A DNA stretch of 64,000 bases from Photobacterium frigidiphilum. Lineage in GTDB: Bacteria > Pseudomonadota > Gammaproteobacteria > Enterobacterales > Vibrionaceae. Both the position numbers and the translations under genes were made by a program. The notes beneath the pieces are model-generated. The model saw nothing but the letters and a program-made list of their open reading frames with translations. It was not told where the DNA came from and made no database searches. How positions within the stretch are numbered: position 1 is the stretch's first letter; the number at the start of each line of letters is the position of its first letter. Below are positions 35,452 to 45,013 of this stretch, piece by piece. Where the stretch lies: assembly GCF_003025615.1 (NCBI RefSeq), contig NZ_PYMJ01000006.1, forward strand, positions 178,281-242,280, written 5' to 3'.

Positions 35452-35541
35452 ATGGAAGCTGATCTAAAATTTGCACTTATTACAACGGGTGTGGTTTTTG
35501 CTATTCTGATTGGGTTTGGATTAACCGCAATTGGCGCGTAA
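35452..35541 (+). CDS. ynhF: YnhF family 29-residue membrane protein
   Basis: A tiny one-helix protein, MEADLKFALITTGVVFAILI then GFGLTAIGA. It closely resembles E. coli YnhF (which starts MSTDLKFSLVTTIIVLGL), a stress-induced small inner-membrane protein of unknown function; the resemblance is from memory. GGATGTGGGAT precedes the ATG. It stands alone between the outer-membrane protein and the patatin gene. Confidence 0.85.
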   Translation: MEADLKFALITTGVVFAILIGFGLTAIGA

Positions 35542-35667
35542 TATTGTGCGATAAATATGTAACTTATTAATAATAGTTAATGTTTTGTGTTTGTCGTTCC
35601 GTTTACGTTAAACATGGAATGATATTCTTACTACAATGATTTCTGGTGAGTTTTTTGTAGAGGGAAT

Positions 35668-36975
35668 ATGTCGAATCATCTGCCGTTTAGCTTGAGCTCT
35701 ATTGATTTACATACTATTAACGAATTTTCGACGCAGATTGCTCAGTCGCGTCGAAAGAAAATTGCTTTAGTTGTTCAAGGTGGAGGTCAAAGAGGAGTAT
35801 TCACTGCGGGTGTGTTTGATGCATTTTTGGAAGCCGGTTTTGACCCTTTTGAACTGTATATTGGCACATCTGCTGGCGCCTTGACGGTATCTTCTTTTCT
35901 TAGTCGCCAGCCTAACTACAGTTATAACTTCATTGTTAATTACACGACGAATGATGAATTTTTTAACCTTTATAAATACCTTAGCCAACAAAAGCCACTA
36001 AATCTTGATTGGGCGTTACAAGCTATTTCACCGGGTGGCGATACTCCTCTTGATTTTCAGCAAGCACGTAAGACATTAATTCACCGTAATGCTTATGCAT
36101 GTGCAACGCGTAAAGATACCCTTCAAGATATTTACCTTCCTATGTATCAAGAAAACTGGCGAGAAGTATTACGTGCTACTTGTGCTATTCCGGTTCTTTA
36201 TAATCAGCCAGTGAATATCAATGATCTTGAATGGGTTGATGGTGGTGTTGCTGCTGCTGTACCGGTGAAAGAAGCGTGGAGGCAAGGGGCTGAGTTAGTT
36301 GTTGTGATAAGAACAGAGCCGATTAATGAAGATCTGATACAAACCAGTTCAGACGGTAGTGCTGAAAAGTCACCTGGTGTATTTGATGATTGGCGAGAAA
36401 GAATAGAAGCAACACTTCCGCAGTATATTGAGAAGCTAAGCCTTAATGAACCAATGGATAAAATTAAAAATATACATAGCGATTTAACCCTGCGATTTGA
36501 ATCATGGAAAGAAACTCGCGTTAATAATGAAGATAGTCATTATCGTAATATGAGCGTATTCGATATGATGAATAAATTTGACCAACTCAATGATAGAGAA
36601 AAGATAAATACGACGAGCAGCGATAAAGAAAAGCTTATTCATGAAAGCAAATCACCTTATTGGTCATTGTTTGCTTCAAATAATATTGAACGGTTTTTAT
36701 CAATGGCAGGAAAAAGTAAAAGTGCGGAAGTGATGGATATGCTAAGGCGTTACTATTATACATATAATGATTTAAATGCGTTTTTAGTTAATCTTCCTGA
36801 AGGTTTGAAGGTCATTCAAATTGCACCTGAAAGTAGCTTAAAAAGTCGTGCATTGCTGAGTAGTGAAGATGATCTAGAAGTTGATTATCTAGAAGGGAAA
36901 GTAATAGGGCGTCAATTTTTAGAGCACTTTGCCGATATTTTAAATGAAAAAACAACGTTGAAAAGTGATAAATAA
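35668..36975 (+). CDS. Patatin-like phospholipase
   Basis: A 435-residue patatin-family acyl hydrolase. The oxyanion loop GGGQRG (residues 38-43), nucleophile S68 in GTSAG, and the catalytic Asp in VDGGVAAA are all present, in the RssA/YjjU-type order. The C-terminal half is an extra helical region (about residues 250-420) seen in the longer YjjU-like proteins. No signal peptide, so cytoplasmic or peripheral. GAGGGAAT precedes the ATG; a terminator follows directly. It probably hydrolyses phospholipid or another acyl ester. Confidence 0.9.
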   Translation: MSNHLPFSLSSIDLHTINEFSTQIAQSRRKKIALVVQGGGQRGVFTAGVFDAFLEAGFDPFELYIGTSAGALTVSSFLSRQPNYSYNFIVNYTTNDEFFNLYKYLSQQKPLNLDWALQAISPGGDTPLDFQQARKTLIHRNAYACATRKDTLQDIYLPMYQENWREVLRATCAIPVLYNQPVNINDLEWVDGGVAAAVPVKEAWRQGAELVVVIRTEPINEDLIQTSSDGSAEKSPGVFDDWRERIEATLPQYIEKLSLNEPMDKIKNIHSDLTLRFESWKETRVNNEDSHYRNMSVFDMMNKFDQLNDREKINTTSSDKEKLIHESKSPYWSLFASNNIERFLSMAGKSKSAEVMDMLRRYYYTYNDLNAFLVNLPEGLKVIQIAPESSLKSRALLSSEDDLEVDYLEGKVIGRQFLEHFADILNEKTTLKSDK

Positions 36976-37000
36976 AAACACAGCGAATGCTGTGTTTTTA
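36974..37000 (+). terminator. Terminator of the patatin gene
   Basis: AAAACACAGC pairs with GCTGTGTTTT around a GAAT loop immediately after the stop codon, followed by TTA. Confidence 0.85.
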
Positions 37001-37062
37001 TTTTAGAGAGGATAAAACAGTAATACTTTACCCTACTCGAATTAATTAATACTTTAGCTAAA

Positions 37063-37971
37063 TTACGAAAGTACTTTTTGTAGCCAAGGCCAGCCTTGTT
37101 TCTTACGGCTTAGCGTATTTTCCATTGTAAGTACGCCATTGTCTGCGAATGTGTCTAATGTCGCATTCCACTCACCTTTAAATAGTAAGCGTGTCGTACT
37201 TGTTGTGATGTCTGTAAGCATTAGAGCTGCCATTGCTAAACCTTCTTCGTCACAACGACGTTGAAGATCTGCGTTTAGCTCATCAATCATGCTGTCAACT
37301 TGTTCAAGTGTTGCTAGCTCAATTTGACCAACAACAACATTACGGTTATTGAATGGGTATGCTTTAAGATCTTTTTCAACTAACTCTGAAGCGGTTAGAC
37401 CTTCAATGTCAGTTTTTGCGATTAGAAGCTCTTTGATGAACAGGTCAAGATCTTCAACACCAGCAAGTGGTGTTAGCTCTGCAATTGCATCACGATCTTT
37501 CTGAGTACATGTTGGAGAGGCGAAACCTACTGTGTCACTTAGAATTGCAGACATCATTAATGTTGCAAGTGGCTTCGTGATTTCAGTACCTTCCATCTTG
37601 AATAGGTTAAACATGATTGTACATGTGCAACCAACAGGCCAAATCCATGCTTCTAATGGATTAACTGTCATCACATCACCCAAACGGTGGTGGTCAACAA
37701 TACCTACGATTTCAGCTTCTGCGATATCGTCCGGTGCTTGCGCAAGATCGGTGTAGTCTACTAACCATACTTTTTGACCGGCAACACCAGTACACATTTC
37801 TGGCTGCTCAACACCAGCAGTTTTCAGGATGTGCTGAGTTTCACGGTTAAGCTCGCCTTGACGAACGGCTTTTGCTTCTAAACCACGAGCTTTAAGAAGT
37901 GCTTCACCTACAAGAGCTGAACAGATGCTATCACTATCTGGGTTTTTGTGACCTACAACTTGAATCATCAT
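37063..37971 (-). CDS. ppaC: Manganese-dependent inorganic pyrophosphatase (family II)
   Basis: A 302-residue DHH-superfamily enzyme that hydrolyses pyrophosphate and so drives biosynthetic reactions. The metal-binding motifs are intact: GHKNPDSDS at the N-terminus, LVDYTD, VDHHRLGD, and the C-terminal SRKKQGWPWL that binds the phosphates. Length is typical for PpaC. AGGAAAC precedes the start. Monocistronic. Vibrionaceae often carry this type of pyrophosphatase. Confidence 0.95.
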   Translation of the reverse strand: MMIQVVGHKNPDSDSICSALVGEALLKARGLEAKAVRQGELNRETQHILKTAGVEQPEMCTGVAGQKVWLVDYTDLAQAPDDIAEAEIVGIVDHHRLGDVMTVNPLEAWIWPVGCTCTIMFNLFKMEGTEITKPLATLMMSAILSDTVGFASPTCTQKDRDAIAELTPLAGVEDLDLFIKELLIAKTDIEGLTASELVEKDLKAYPFNNRNVVVGQIELATLEQVDSMIDELNADLQRRCDEEGLAMAALMLTDITTSTTRLLFKGEWNATLDTFADNGVLTMENTLSRKKQGWPWLQKVLS

Positions 37972-38216
37972 GTTTCCTTTACTGCGCCGATTACAGCAAC
38001 AACCTGCTGTAAGACTGAATGGGACTAACCTGGTGGCTTAATTTCTTGAAATGAAGCCAGAGCAAGTGATCAAACTCGGGCAATTCTAGAGGTTTTTTAC
38101 AAAATAACCAATTAAGTTGCGCAATTAAAGGTGCAGTTGGTTAAATCCGCACCTAACTCAAGCTATCTAAATATGAATTTAGTGTTTGATTTTATACAAT
38201 TAAAATAAGTATCTGA

Positions 38217-39212
38217 TCATTTTGCTTGTTCTATCGCAACGGCAACGGCAACAGTTGCGCCGACCATTGGATTATTCCCCATACCAATAAGCCCCATCAT
38301 TTCTACGTGGGCAGGTACAGATGATGAGCCAGCAAATTGGGCGTCAGAGTGCATACGACCCATTGTGTCTGTCATACCGTAAGAAGCTGGACCTGCTGCA
38401 ACATTATCAGGGTGAAGAGTACGACCAGTACCACCACCTGATGCAACAGAGAAATACGTTTTATTCGCTTCTAGACGTTCTTTTTTATATGTACCAGCAA
38501 CAGGGTGCTGGAAACGAGTAGGGTTGGTTGAATTACCAGTGATTGAGATATCAACCTCTTCACGGTGCATAATCGCAACACCTTCACGTACATCGTCTGC
38601 ACCGTAGCAATTAATTTCACCACGCTGGCTTGTTGAGAAGCGACGTTCTGATACTACATCCAATTCACCTGTTTCGTAGTTGAATTGAGTTTGGATGTAA
38701 TTAAAGCCATTAATACGGGCAATCATATACGCAGCATCTTTGCCTAAACCATTAAGTATTACGCGAAGAGGGTGATGACGTACTTTGTTTGCATTCATTG
38801 CGATTTTGATTGCGCCTTCAGCTGCAGCATAAGATTCGTGACCCGCTAGGAAACAAAAGCACTGAGTATCGTTATTCAATAAACGTGCGGCTAAACGGCC
38901 ATGACCTAAACCAACTTGACGTTGATCGGCAACAGAGCCTGGAATACAGAAGGCTTGCAAGCCTTGACCAATATAGTCTGCTGCTTCAGCTGCATTTTTA
39001 GCTTCTTCTTTTAGTGCGATAGCTGCACCTAATACGTAAGCCCAAGAAGCATTTTCAAATGCGATAGGTTGTGTTTCTTTTACAATGTCATATGGGTTAA
39101 CGTTACGTTCTTTACAATATTCAAGTGCTTCTTCAAATGACGCGAAACCGTATTGTTCAAGTACTGGAGTGATTTGGTCGATGCGACGGTCGTAACTTTC
39201 AAATAGAGCCAT
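38217..39212 (-). CDS. GGGtGRT family protein
   Basis: A 331-residue protein of the family named for its signature, here SGGGTGRTLHPDN near residue 258. Other conserved-looking stretches are the very polar C-terminal part (GRMHSDAQFAGSSSVPAHVE) and a final hydrophobic helix. No signal peptide, no cofactor motif I recognise. It is preceded by a gene for a NifU-like scaffold only 61 bases upstream, the same pairing as in many anaerobes, so the two probably work together in iron-sulfur or redox biology. Molecular role unknown. Confidence 0.88.
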   Translation of the reverse strand: MALFESYDRRIDQITPVLEQYGFASFEEALEYCKERNVNPYDIVKETQPIAFENASWAYVLGAAIALKEEAKNAAEAADYIGQGLQAFCIPGSVADQRQVGLGHGRLAARLLNNDTQCFCFLAGHESYAAAEGAIKIAMNANKVRHHPLRVILNGLGKDAAYMIARINGFNYIQTQFNYETGELDVVSERRFSTSQRGEINCYGADDVREGVAIMHREEVDISITGNSTNPTRFQHPVAGTYKKERLEANKTYFSVASGGGTGRTLHPDNVAAGPASYGMTDTMGRMHSDAQFAGSSSVPAHVEMMGLIGMGNNPMVGATVAVAVAIEQAK

Positions 39213-39273
39213 GATGGTATCCTCAAAATTCAGCGTAATAGCGTGTGATGCGTAAGTCGTGGTATGACAGCGT

Positions 39274-39966
39274 TTATTGGTGGCGAGGGTCGATAGTGCG
39301 AACCGTTTCGTCGAAACGACCGTATTGACCGCTGGCTTGTTCCATCGCTTCTTTAGCTGATGTTCCTTTGCCGATAAATTCCATCATTTTTCCAAGGTTA
39401 ACGAATGAATAACCAATGATTTCATCGTTGTCATCCAGTGCTAACTTAGTGACATAACCTTCTGCCATTTCCATGTAACGAGGGCCTTTTTCACGCGTAC
39501 CGTAGTGAGTACCAATTTGGCTACGTAGCCCTTTACCTAAGTCTTCAAGACCTGCGCCGATTGGTAGGCCATCAAGTGAGAAAGCCGTTTGCGTACGGCC
39601 GTATACGTACTGTAAGAAAATCTCACGCATTGCCACGTTAATCGCATCACAGACAAGGTCTGTATTTAAGGCTTCAAGGATGGTTTTACCGGTAATTATT
39701 TCAGATGCCATCGCAGCAGAGTGAGTCATACCAGAGCAGCCGATAGTTTCAATCAATGCTTCTTCAATGATGCCATCTTTAACATTAAGAGTAAGTTTTG
39801 CTGCGCCTTGTTGTGGTGCACATGTGCCCACACCGTGGCTAACGCCGGAAATAGCAATAACATCTTTCGGGCTAACCCAGCGACCTTCTACAGGAATAGG
39901 GGAAGACGCATGTTGCGGTCCGCGAGAGATAGGACACATGTTTTGAACTTCTGCTGAATATTGCAT
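39274..39966 (-). CDS. NifU/IscU-like iron-sulfur scaffold paired with GGGtGRT protein
   Basis: A 230-residue protein with an IscU-like fold core: cysteines C49 (VGTCAPQ), C77 (IGCSGMTHS) and C106 (DLVCDA) are spaced like the three scaffold cysteines, with an additional C11 near the N-terminus. An extension of about 100 residues follows the core (THYGTREKGPRYMEMAEGYV). It forms an operon with the GGGtGRT gene. Known families call it an iron-sulfur cluster assembly scaffold protein; actual cluster transfer here is inferred. It is separate from the housekeeping isc system, which is not in this window. Confidence 0.85.
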   Translation of the reverse strand: MQYSAEVQNMCPISRGPQHASSPIPVEGRWVSPKDVIAISGVSHGVGTCAPQQGAAKLTLNVKDGIIEEALIETIGCSGMTHSAAMASEIITGKTILEALNTDLVCDAINVAMREIFLQYVYGRTQTAFSLDGLPIGAGLEDLGKGLRSQIGTHYGTREKGPRYMEMAEGYVTKLALDDNDEIIGYSFVNLGKMMEFIGKGTSAKEAMEQASGQYGRFDETVRTIDPRHQ

Positions 39967-40387
39967 TACTCTGCCTCATTTGCTGTTCTAGCGTTGTACC
40001 GTTCAATTCGTAGTTATTGTGAAATCGCGTCTAATAAAGGCGAACGATTTGAACCGTATAAACTGAATGATTGTGCTTTAAATAAAGGGCAGAGAACGGT
40101 AGAGGATAATTACGATCTAACAACTGCAGCTTTCTATGGATGTAGGGATCCATGAAAAAGCTTCCTCTGGCCATTCTATGCCAATGTTGTTAGACGTCAT
40201 CATCCTTATAAGAAGGGTAAACTTCAGTAAGGCAGTTAAAGGAGGAACATCATCTCCCGTCATAATAACAAGTGGGTTATTGTGACTTCGACGCGGTGTG
40301 TAACCTGCCGATGAAGTGACTATACGCCGTTATCTGAGAGTGTGTTGCGATAAATAATCAAACAAACATTGCAAATTTGAATGACGC
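39967..40387. other. Intergenic region
   Basis: Upstream of the NifU-like gene there is no convincing gene. A small stem (AATAAC with GTTATT, 40264-40281) is the only structure. A 64-codon frame at 39961 on the plus strand lacks a ribosome-binding site and family resemblance. Confidence 0.4.
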
Positions 40388-40528
40388 TTAACGAAATTGA
40401 ATCGGAATCTGCTTTGTACAGTAATTGGCGAGATCTGAAAACGGCATCGGCTTGGCATAATAATAACCTCGCATAAGTGTGATGCTTTTTTGATTCAAGT
40501 AGGCAAATATTAAGTGTGTTAGATATTG
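40388..40528 (-). pseudogene. C-terminal remnant of an EAL-domain protein
   Basis: Reading leftward gives LNQKSITLMRGYYYAKPMPF, then SDLANYCTKQIPIQFR and a stop. GYYYAKPMPF is the hallmark end of EAL phosphodiesterase domains, and the same ending (GYFYAKPMPF) occurs in the intact EAL gene at 45.4 kb. Only about 45 codons remain before an in-frame stop, with no start codon. It is a deletion remnant of a cyclic-di-GMP phosphodiesterase gene, now lying in the promoter region of the S33 peptidase. Confidence 0.75.
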
Positions 40529-40618
40529 TTAAATGCAACAGCACGCTGGCAATGTACTGGGGGAGTTTGTAGTATAACCATCTGTTATTTAAGTTTACTT
40601 TCTTCATGGAGGAAGCCG

Positions 40619-41911
40619 ATGCAAGCATGTTTTTATGTTGATGATTTGTTTTATCGCCAGCACCAATTTGAGTTACCACTGGATTATGCAGATCAAGATG
40701 GTGAAACAATCCGCGTGTTTGCACGAGAGGTTGTCGCGAAAGATAAGCAAGATACTGATTTACCGTGGCTTGTTTACTTGCAAGGTGGCCCTGGTTTCCC
40801 AGCTCCACGTCCAGATAGCAACAGCGGCTGGTTTAAGCGTGCTTTAAAACAATACCGTATTTTATTGTTGGATCAACGTGGTACGGGATTAAGTACGGTG
40901 ATCAGCCATCAAACTTTAGCCTGTAAAACACCGGAGCAACAAGTCACGTACTTGAGCCAATTCCGTGCTGATAATATTGTGCGTGACGCTGAAGCGATTC
41001 GCGAGCAGTTGGGTATTCAACAGTGGGCGTTGCTAGGGCAGAGTTTTGGTGGCTTCTGTGCGTTACATTATTTGTCTTATTATCCGCAGAGTTTGTCTCG
41101 TGCTTATCTTACGGGCGGTATTCCGTCGATGACGCGTCATGCTGATGATGTGTATCAAGCAACGTATCAACGTGTATTGGATAAAACCCAACAGTTCTTC
41201 CATGCGTTTCCTGCAGCACAAGGTATGTGTAACCGTATTGCCGATTACTTGCTGAATAATGAAGTTATACTGCCTAACGGTCAGCGTTTTACTGTAGAGC
41301 AATTCCAATTGATTGGTATCAATCTTGGTCGCAGTGGTGGTGCGTTAGCCATGTATTACTTGCTGGAAGATGCCTTTGTTGACGTAAATAGTCAACCTGA
41401 ACTGAGTTACAGTTTCTTAACCGCGATGTTAGCTGAGCAGTCATACCTGACTAACCCGATCTATGCCGTTTTGCATGAATCGATTTATTGTCAGCAAGAT
41501 GCATCACAGTGGTCTGCACACCGTGTTCGTGAACACTATCCGCAATGCAATTATGTTTCTGGTGCAGATTTCTGCTTTACTGGTGAAATGGTATACCCGT
41601 GGATGTTCGAACAACTCGAAACACTCAAGCCATTAAAAGTTGCGGCGAATTTGTTAGCCGCGAAAGCAGATTGGCCGCAGTTGTATGATATTGAGCAATT
41701 AGCAAAGAATACCGTACCAGTTACTGCTGCGGTTTATGTTGAAGATATGTATGTAGAGTTTGATTATTCGCGTGAAACATTGGCTTTAATGCCCAATGCA
41801 AAAGCATGGATGACGAATGAATATGAACATAATGGTTTACGAGCAGATGGTGAGCGTATTCTCGATAAGCTTATATCTATGGCTGAAGTGATAGAGCAAA
41901 CACAAAGCTAA
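40619..41911 (+). CDS. Alpha/beta hydrolase, S33 prolyl-aminopeptidase type
   Basis: A 430-residue alpha/beta hydrolase. Family features of S33 peptidases are YLQGGPGFPAP (oxyanion loop, residues 53-63), DQRGTGLS (85-92) and nucleophile S142 in LLGQSFGGF. A catalytic His is likely in NEYEHNGL near the C-terminus. The start at 40619 follows GGAGGAAG; 31 upstream codons of low-complexity sequence were rejected. It probably removes N-terminal proline from peptides, but related hydrolases act on other amides. Cytoplasmic. Confidence 0.88.
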   Translation: MQACFYVDDLFYRQHQFELPLDYADQDGETIRVFAREVVAKDKQDTDLPWLVYLQGGPGFPAPRPDSNSGWFKRALKQYRILLLDQRGTGLSTVISHQTLACKTPEQQVTYLSQFRADNIVRDAEAIREQLGIQQWALLGQSFGGFCALHYLSYYPQSLSRAYLTGGIPSMTRHADDVYQATYQRVLDKTQQFFHAFPAAQGMCNRIADYLLNNEVILPNGQRFTVEQFQLIGINLGRSGGALAMYYLLEDAFVDVNSQPELSYSFLTAMLAEQSYLTNPIYAVLHESIYCQQDASQWSAHRVREHYPQCNYVSGADFCFTGEMVYPWMFEQLETLKPLKVAANLLAAKADWPQLYDIEQLAKNTVPVTAAVYVEDMYVEFDYSRETLALMPNAKAWMTNEYEHNGLRADGERILDKLISMAEVIEQTQS

Positions 41912-42000
41912 AACTTAAATGCGAATTACTCGAAGTTATAAAAATTAAGGTGTATACATATTACAACTTATGGGTTGCTTAACTTAACGTGGAGAATATT

Positions 42001-42354
42001 GTGCGTTCATTAAAACTTTCCTTTTTACTATTACCCATAGTATTGAGTCTTTGGTTGTTAGCTGCGCATTTTTTACGCAATGGTAATGTTGTCTTGTGTA
42101 TTGGTTTGGTTGTTTTTCCATTGTTATTATCGATTCAGCAACGATGGGCAGCAAGATTCACCCAAGTTGCACTTAGCGTGTCAGTTATAATCTGGATGCA
42201 AGCGACCTATCAAATGTTGTCAGAACGGTTGATGATGGGGGATGATTGGATGAGAATGTCTGCAATTATGCTGGGTGTGATAGGTTTTACAATTCTGTCG
42301 GCCTGTGCTTTTTTACACCCTTTATTAGAAAAGCGTTATGGTTTGAGTCAGTAA
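42001..42354 (+). CDS. Small integral membrane protein, unknown
   Basis: A 117-residue protein with four evident membrane helices covering nearly all of the sequence (LLLPIVLSLWLLAAHFL, VVLCIGLVVFPLLLSI, VALSVSVIIWMQATYQ, AIMLGVIGFTILSACAF). GTG at 42001 lies seven bases after GGAG and is preferred over the GTG four codons earlier. It sits 90 bases after the S33 peptidase and may be cotranscribed with it. No function recognised. Confidence 0.7.
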   Translation: MRSLKLSFLLLPIVLSLWLLAAHFLRNGNVVLCIGLVVFPLLLSIQQRWAARFTQVALSVSVIIWMQATYQMLSERLMMGDDWMRMSAIMLGVIGFTILSACAFLHPLLEKRYGLSQ

Positions 42355-42401
42355 AAAAAGTTACCCACTTAGCAATAGGTTGCATAATGCCTTTTGTTTG
42401 G

Positions 42402-42422
42402 TTTTGTTATAATATAACAAAA
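42402..42422. promoter_or_regulatory. AT-rich palindrome upstream of ribA
   Basis: TTTTGTTATAATATAACAAAA is an almost perfect 21-base dyad and includes a TATAAT promoter-like hexamer. It may be an operator or promoter element for the ribA transcript about 290 bases downstream, or an AT hairpin ending the previous gene. No FMN riboswitch motif is present between here and ribA. Confidence 0.4.
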
Positions 42423-42710
42423 TAAGGTGAGGTAAGGCGGCTTAAGGTAGTCAAAAAATAATACCCTTACTCTTACTATACTTTTTAAGTGTGAATATTT
42501 TAGATATTATCTAGCAACAAGCAGAGGAATATTCATCTGTCGTACTATCGTTTAGTTATATCTATGCTGAGATGAAGCGCGACACATGAGTATTTTGTAA
42601 AGATTATCAGTCTATAGGGTATACGTTCAAACATAACGCTCACGCAATGTTCGTTGTAATAGTTTTTGAATTTTAGACCCTAAAGGCATTAAGACGTACT
42701 TAGGAACAAC

Positions 42711-43310
42711 ATGGTAAATATAAGAGCACGAGTGCCTTTTAAAGTTGGCCAGAAGAGTAACATTCCGGCTGATTTGCTTTCTTTCAATGGTCTTGAATCT
42801 GGTAAAGAGCATGTAGCCGTTATTTTCCAAGCTGCAGATACGAAACCGGAAGTACCATTGGTACGTATGCATTCAGAGTGTTTAACCGGTGATGTTTTCC
42901 ACTCTTCACGTTGTGACTGTGGTGAACAGTTAGATGAAACCATTGAAAAAATGGGTGAAATGGGTGGGGTGATTCTTTATTTACGTCAAGAAGGGCGTGG
43001 TATTGGGTTATATAATAAGATTGATGCTTATGAACTGCAAAGTAAGGGTATGAATACTTATGAAGCGAATAATCACCTTGGCTTTGGCGACGATCTCCGT
43101 GATTTTACAGAAGCGGCTCTAATACTTAAAGCATTGGGTCTTAATGAAATTCGCTTGGTAACAAACAACCCGAAGAAGATTCGAGAGCTCGAAGAAAACG
43201 GCATTATCATTACTGAAGTGGTTGGCACTAAAGCCCACGTAAAAGACGGTAATGAAAGTTATCTGAAAACGAAAGCTAGCCACGGCAAGCATCGCTTTCA
43301 TTTTGATTGA
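42711..43310 (+). CDS. ribA: GTP cyclohydrolase II
   Basis: RibA catalyses the first step of riboflavin synthesis, converting GTP to a diaminopyrimidine phosphate with release of formate and pyrophosphate. The 199-residue protein has the zinc-binding cysteines C57, C68 and C70 (SECLTGDV and SSRCDCGEQ), the active-site [14 protein letters not shown] stretch and the C-terminal [12 protein letters not shown]. It is a stand-alone enzyme, not fused to RibB. Monocistronic; a good terminator follows. Confidence 0.96.
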   Translation: MVNIRARVPFKVGQKSNIPADLLSFNGLESGKEHVAVIFQAADTKPEVPLVRMHSECLTGDVFHSSRCDCGEQLDETIEKMGEMGGVILYLRQEGRGIGLYNKIDAYELQSKGMNTYEANNHLGFGDDLRDFTEAALILKALGLNEIRLVTNNPKKIRELEENGIIITEVVGTKAHVKDGNESYLKTKASHGKHRFHFD

Positions 43311-43371
43311 TTAACTATTAAGCGCTCTGTGTAATTGTTATGCATGGCGTTGTGATAAATAGTTCTTCAGC

Positions 43372-43399
43372 AAAAGCCTCGTTTTTCGAGGCTTTTTTT
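43372..43399 (+). terminator. Terminator of ribA
   Basis: AAAAGCCTCG pairs with CGAGGCTTTT around a TTTTT loop and continues as a T-run on the plus strand. Confidence 0.9.
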
Positions 43400-43681
43400 G
43401 TATGCGAAAAATAAATAAAATCGGCACTATTTATTCATTACTTTTTCTAATGCAAATCATGATAAAGTTTAGTGCTTAATACCACGCTATTTTCTTGCCT
43501 GATTGGCTATTCGCCATTACTATCACCGCACTTAAGACAGAGCTAGACGCTATACATTAACCCAGAATTAGTCTTAGTTATTGTTATCCTGTTTGTTCGT
43601 GGCTTTTCATACTATTAGTGAATTATTCATCCGAATGCTCACTTGTTTTTTATTCTGTTGTTTTTTTTGAGGGCGCAGGTT

Positions 43682-44890
43682 GTGACTCAGCAATCTTCTT
43701 CTAGCCAAATGGCAAAGTTACTATTTTTAATTATTGTTTTGGCTGCTGCTGGCCAAATGACTCAAACAATGTATGTGCCTGCAATTCCTGCAATGGCACA
43801 CGATTTTGGTGTTCAGTCTTCTTATTTACAAGCGGTAATGGCGGCTTATTTAATCCCGTACGGATTGTCTCAGTTTGTTTATGGTCCGCTATCAGACCGT
43901 ATTGGTCGCCGACCTGTCATTATTGTTGGTATGGTGATCTTTTTAATCGGTACCATTGGCGCATTGTTAGCTCCAAGTTTTGAATTGTTCTTATTAGCCA
44001 GCTTTATTCAAGGCGCTGGTACAGGTTGTAGCGGTGCAATGTGCCGTACAGTAACGCGTGATTGCTATGATGGTGAAGATTTACATAAAGCCAATAGTCT
44101 TGTCAGCATGGGGGTTATATTTTCTCCCCTTATTGCACCAGTATTAGGCGGTTATTTGTCATCAATGTTTGATTGGTCGGCAAGTTACATATTCTTGTTA
44201 GTGTTTGGTGCTATCGTGACATTAGCGATGATGTTTATGTTTACGGAAACCCTTCCGGTTGAAAAGCGTCGTAATGAGCGTGTACTCGTAAGTTACCGTT
44301 ATGTGTTGAGTAATCGTCGATTCCAAGGTTATGTACTTTGCCTTATTGCTACCTTTGCAGGCATCGCTGTTTTTGAAGCAGCGGCAGGCGTATTGTTAGG
44401 CAGTGTACTTAAGCTAGATTCAAAGACGGTAAGTTGGTTATTTGTATTGCCTTTACCGGGATATTTAGCGGGTTCTTGGATGTCTTCGGCGTTAGTTAAG
44501 CGTATTGGTAATAGCCGCGTAATGTATTTAGGCATGTTAGCCATTATTTTAGGGTCAGTCACTGTACTTATTCCTGGTATGGCGGGGCTAGTAACAGTCA
44601 GCTCGTTAATTGGTGGGGCATTTATATACTTCATTGGCGCAGGTATTTTGTTTCCTGCGGCAACGACGGCAGCTATTCAACCATTTCCACAACATGCTGG
44701 AACGGCTGGGGCAATTCTAGGTGGTTTACAAAACTTAGGAGCAGGTATTGCGACGCTGTCGGCATCTTTCATGCGTGCAGATGATCAATTCAGTGTTGGA
44801 TCTGTAATGACGGTAATGTCGATACTGGTTGTAATGAGCCTGATTTGGGTGAAACGTAGTAGTCAGCAAGATACACCCGTTTTGGTATAA
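43682..44890 (+). CDS. MFS multidrug exporter, EmrD-like
   Basis: A 402-residue major-facilitator protein of the drug:H+ antiporter-1 group with twelve membrane helices. Motif A is clear (GPLSDRIGRRPVI) and helix 5 has the antiporter motif (SMGVIFSPLIAPVLGGYLSS). QMTQTMYVPAIPAMAHDFGV near the start is typical of EmrD/Bcr-type exporters. The GTG at 43682 follows AGG closely and GAGGGC somewhat further upstream; a TTG 13 codons earlier gives a hydrophobic leader that fits less well. It probably exports amphipathic toxins or antibiotics. Monocistronic. Confidence 0.85.
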   Translation: MTQQSSSSQMAKLLFLIIVLAAAGQMTQTMYVPAIPAMAHDFGVQSSYLQAVMAAYLIPYGLSQFVYGPLSDRIGRRPVIIVGMVIFLIGTIGALLAPSFELFLLASFIQGAGTGCSGAMCRTVTRDCYDGEDLHKANSLVSMGVIFSPLIAPVLGGYLSSMFDWSASYIFLLVFGAIVTLAMMFMFTETLPVEKRRNERVLVSYRYVLSNRRFQGYVLCLIATFAGIAVFEAAAGVLLGSVLKLDSKTVSWLFVLPLPGYLAGSWMSSALVKRIGNSRVMYLGMLAIILGSVTVLIPGMAGLVTVSSLIGGAFIYFIGAGILFPAATTAAIQPFPQHAGTAGAILGGLQNLGAGIATLSASFMRADDQFSVGSVMTVMSILVVMSLIWVKRSSQQDTPVLV

Positions 44891-44938
44891 CGATTGGAAT
44901 ATACAACTAATGGTTTAGATCGTTAGCGATACGGCACT

Positions 44939-44996
44939 AAAAAGGCGATGCTTTCTAAGTTAGAGTTTTCTAATGAGAAATGCATCGCCTTTTTTG
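44939..44996. terminator. Terminator between the EmrD-like gene and yciU
   Basis: GGCGATGC pairs with GCATCGCC around a long 30-base loop that itself has partial pairing; A and T runs flank both sides, so it can serve both converging genes. Confidence 0.75.
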
Positions 44997-45013
44997 TATT
45001 TAGCTGTGATGTA

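Noticed and set aside
42423..42710. Possible FMN riboswitch before ribA
   Set aside because: The conserved FMN-riboswitch segments (for example AGGGTGAAATTC and the GACCGGCGG type) were not found; ribA is therefore probably not controlled by one.
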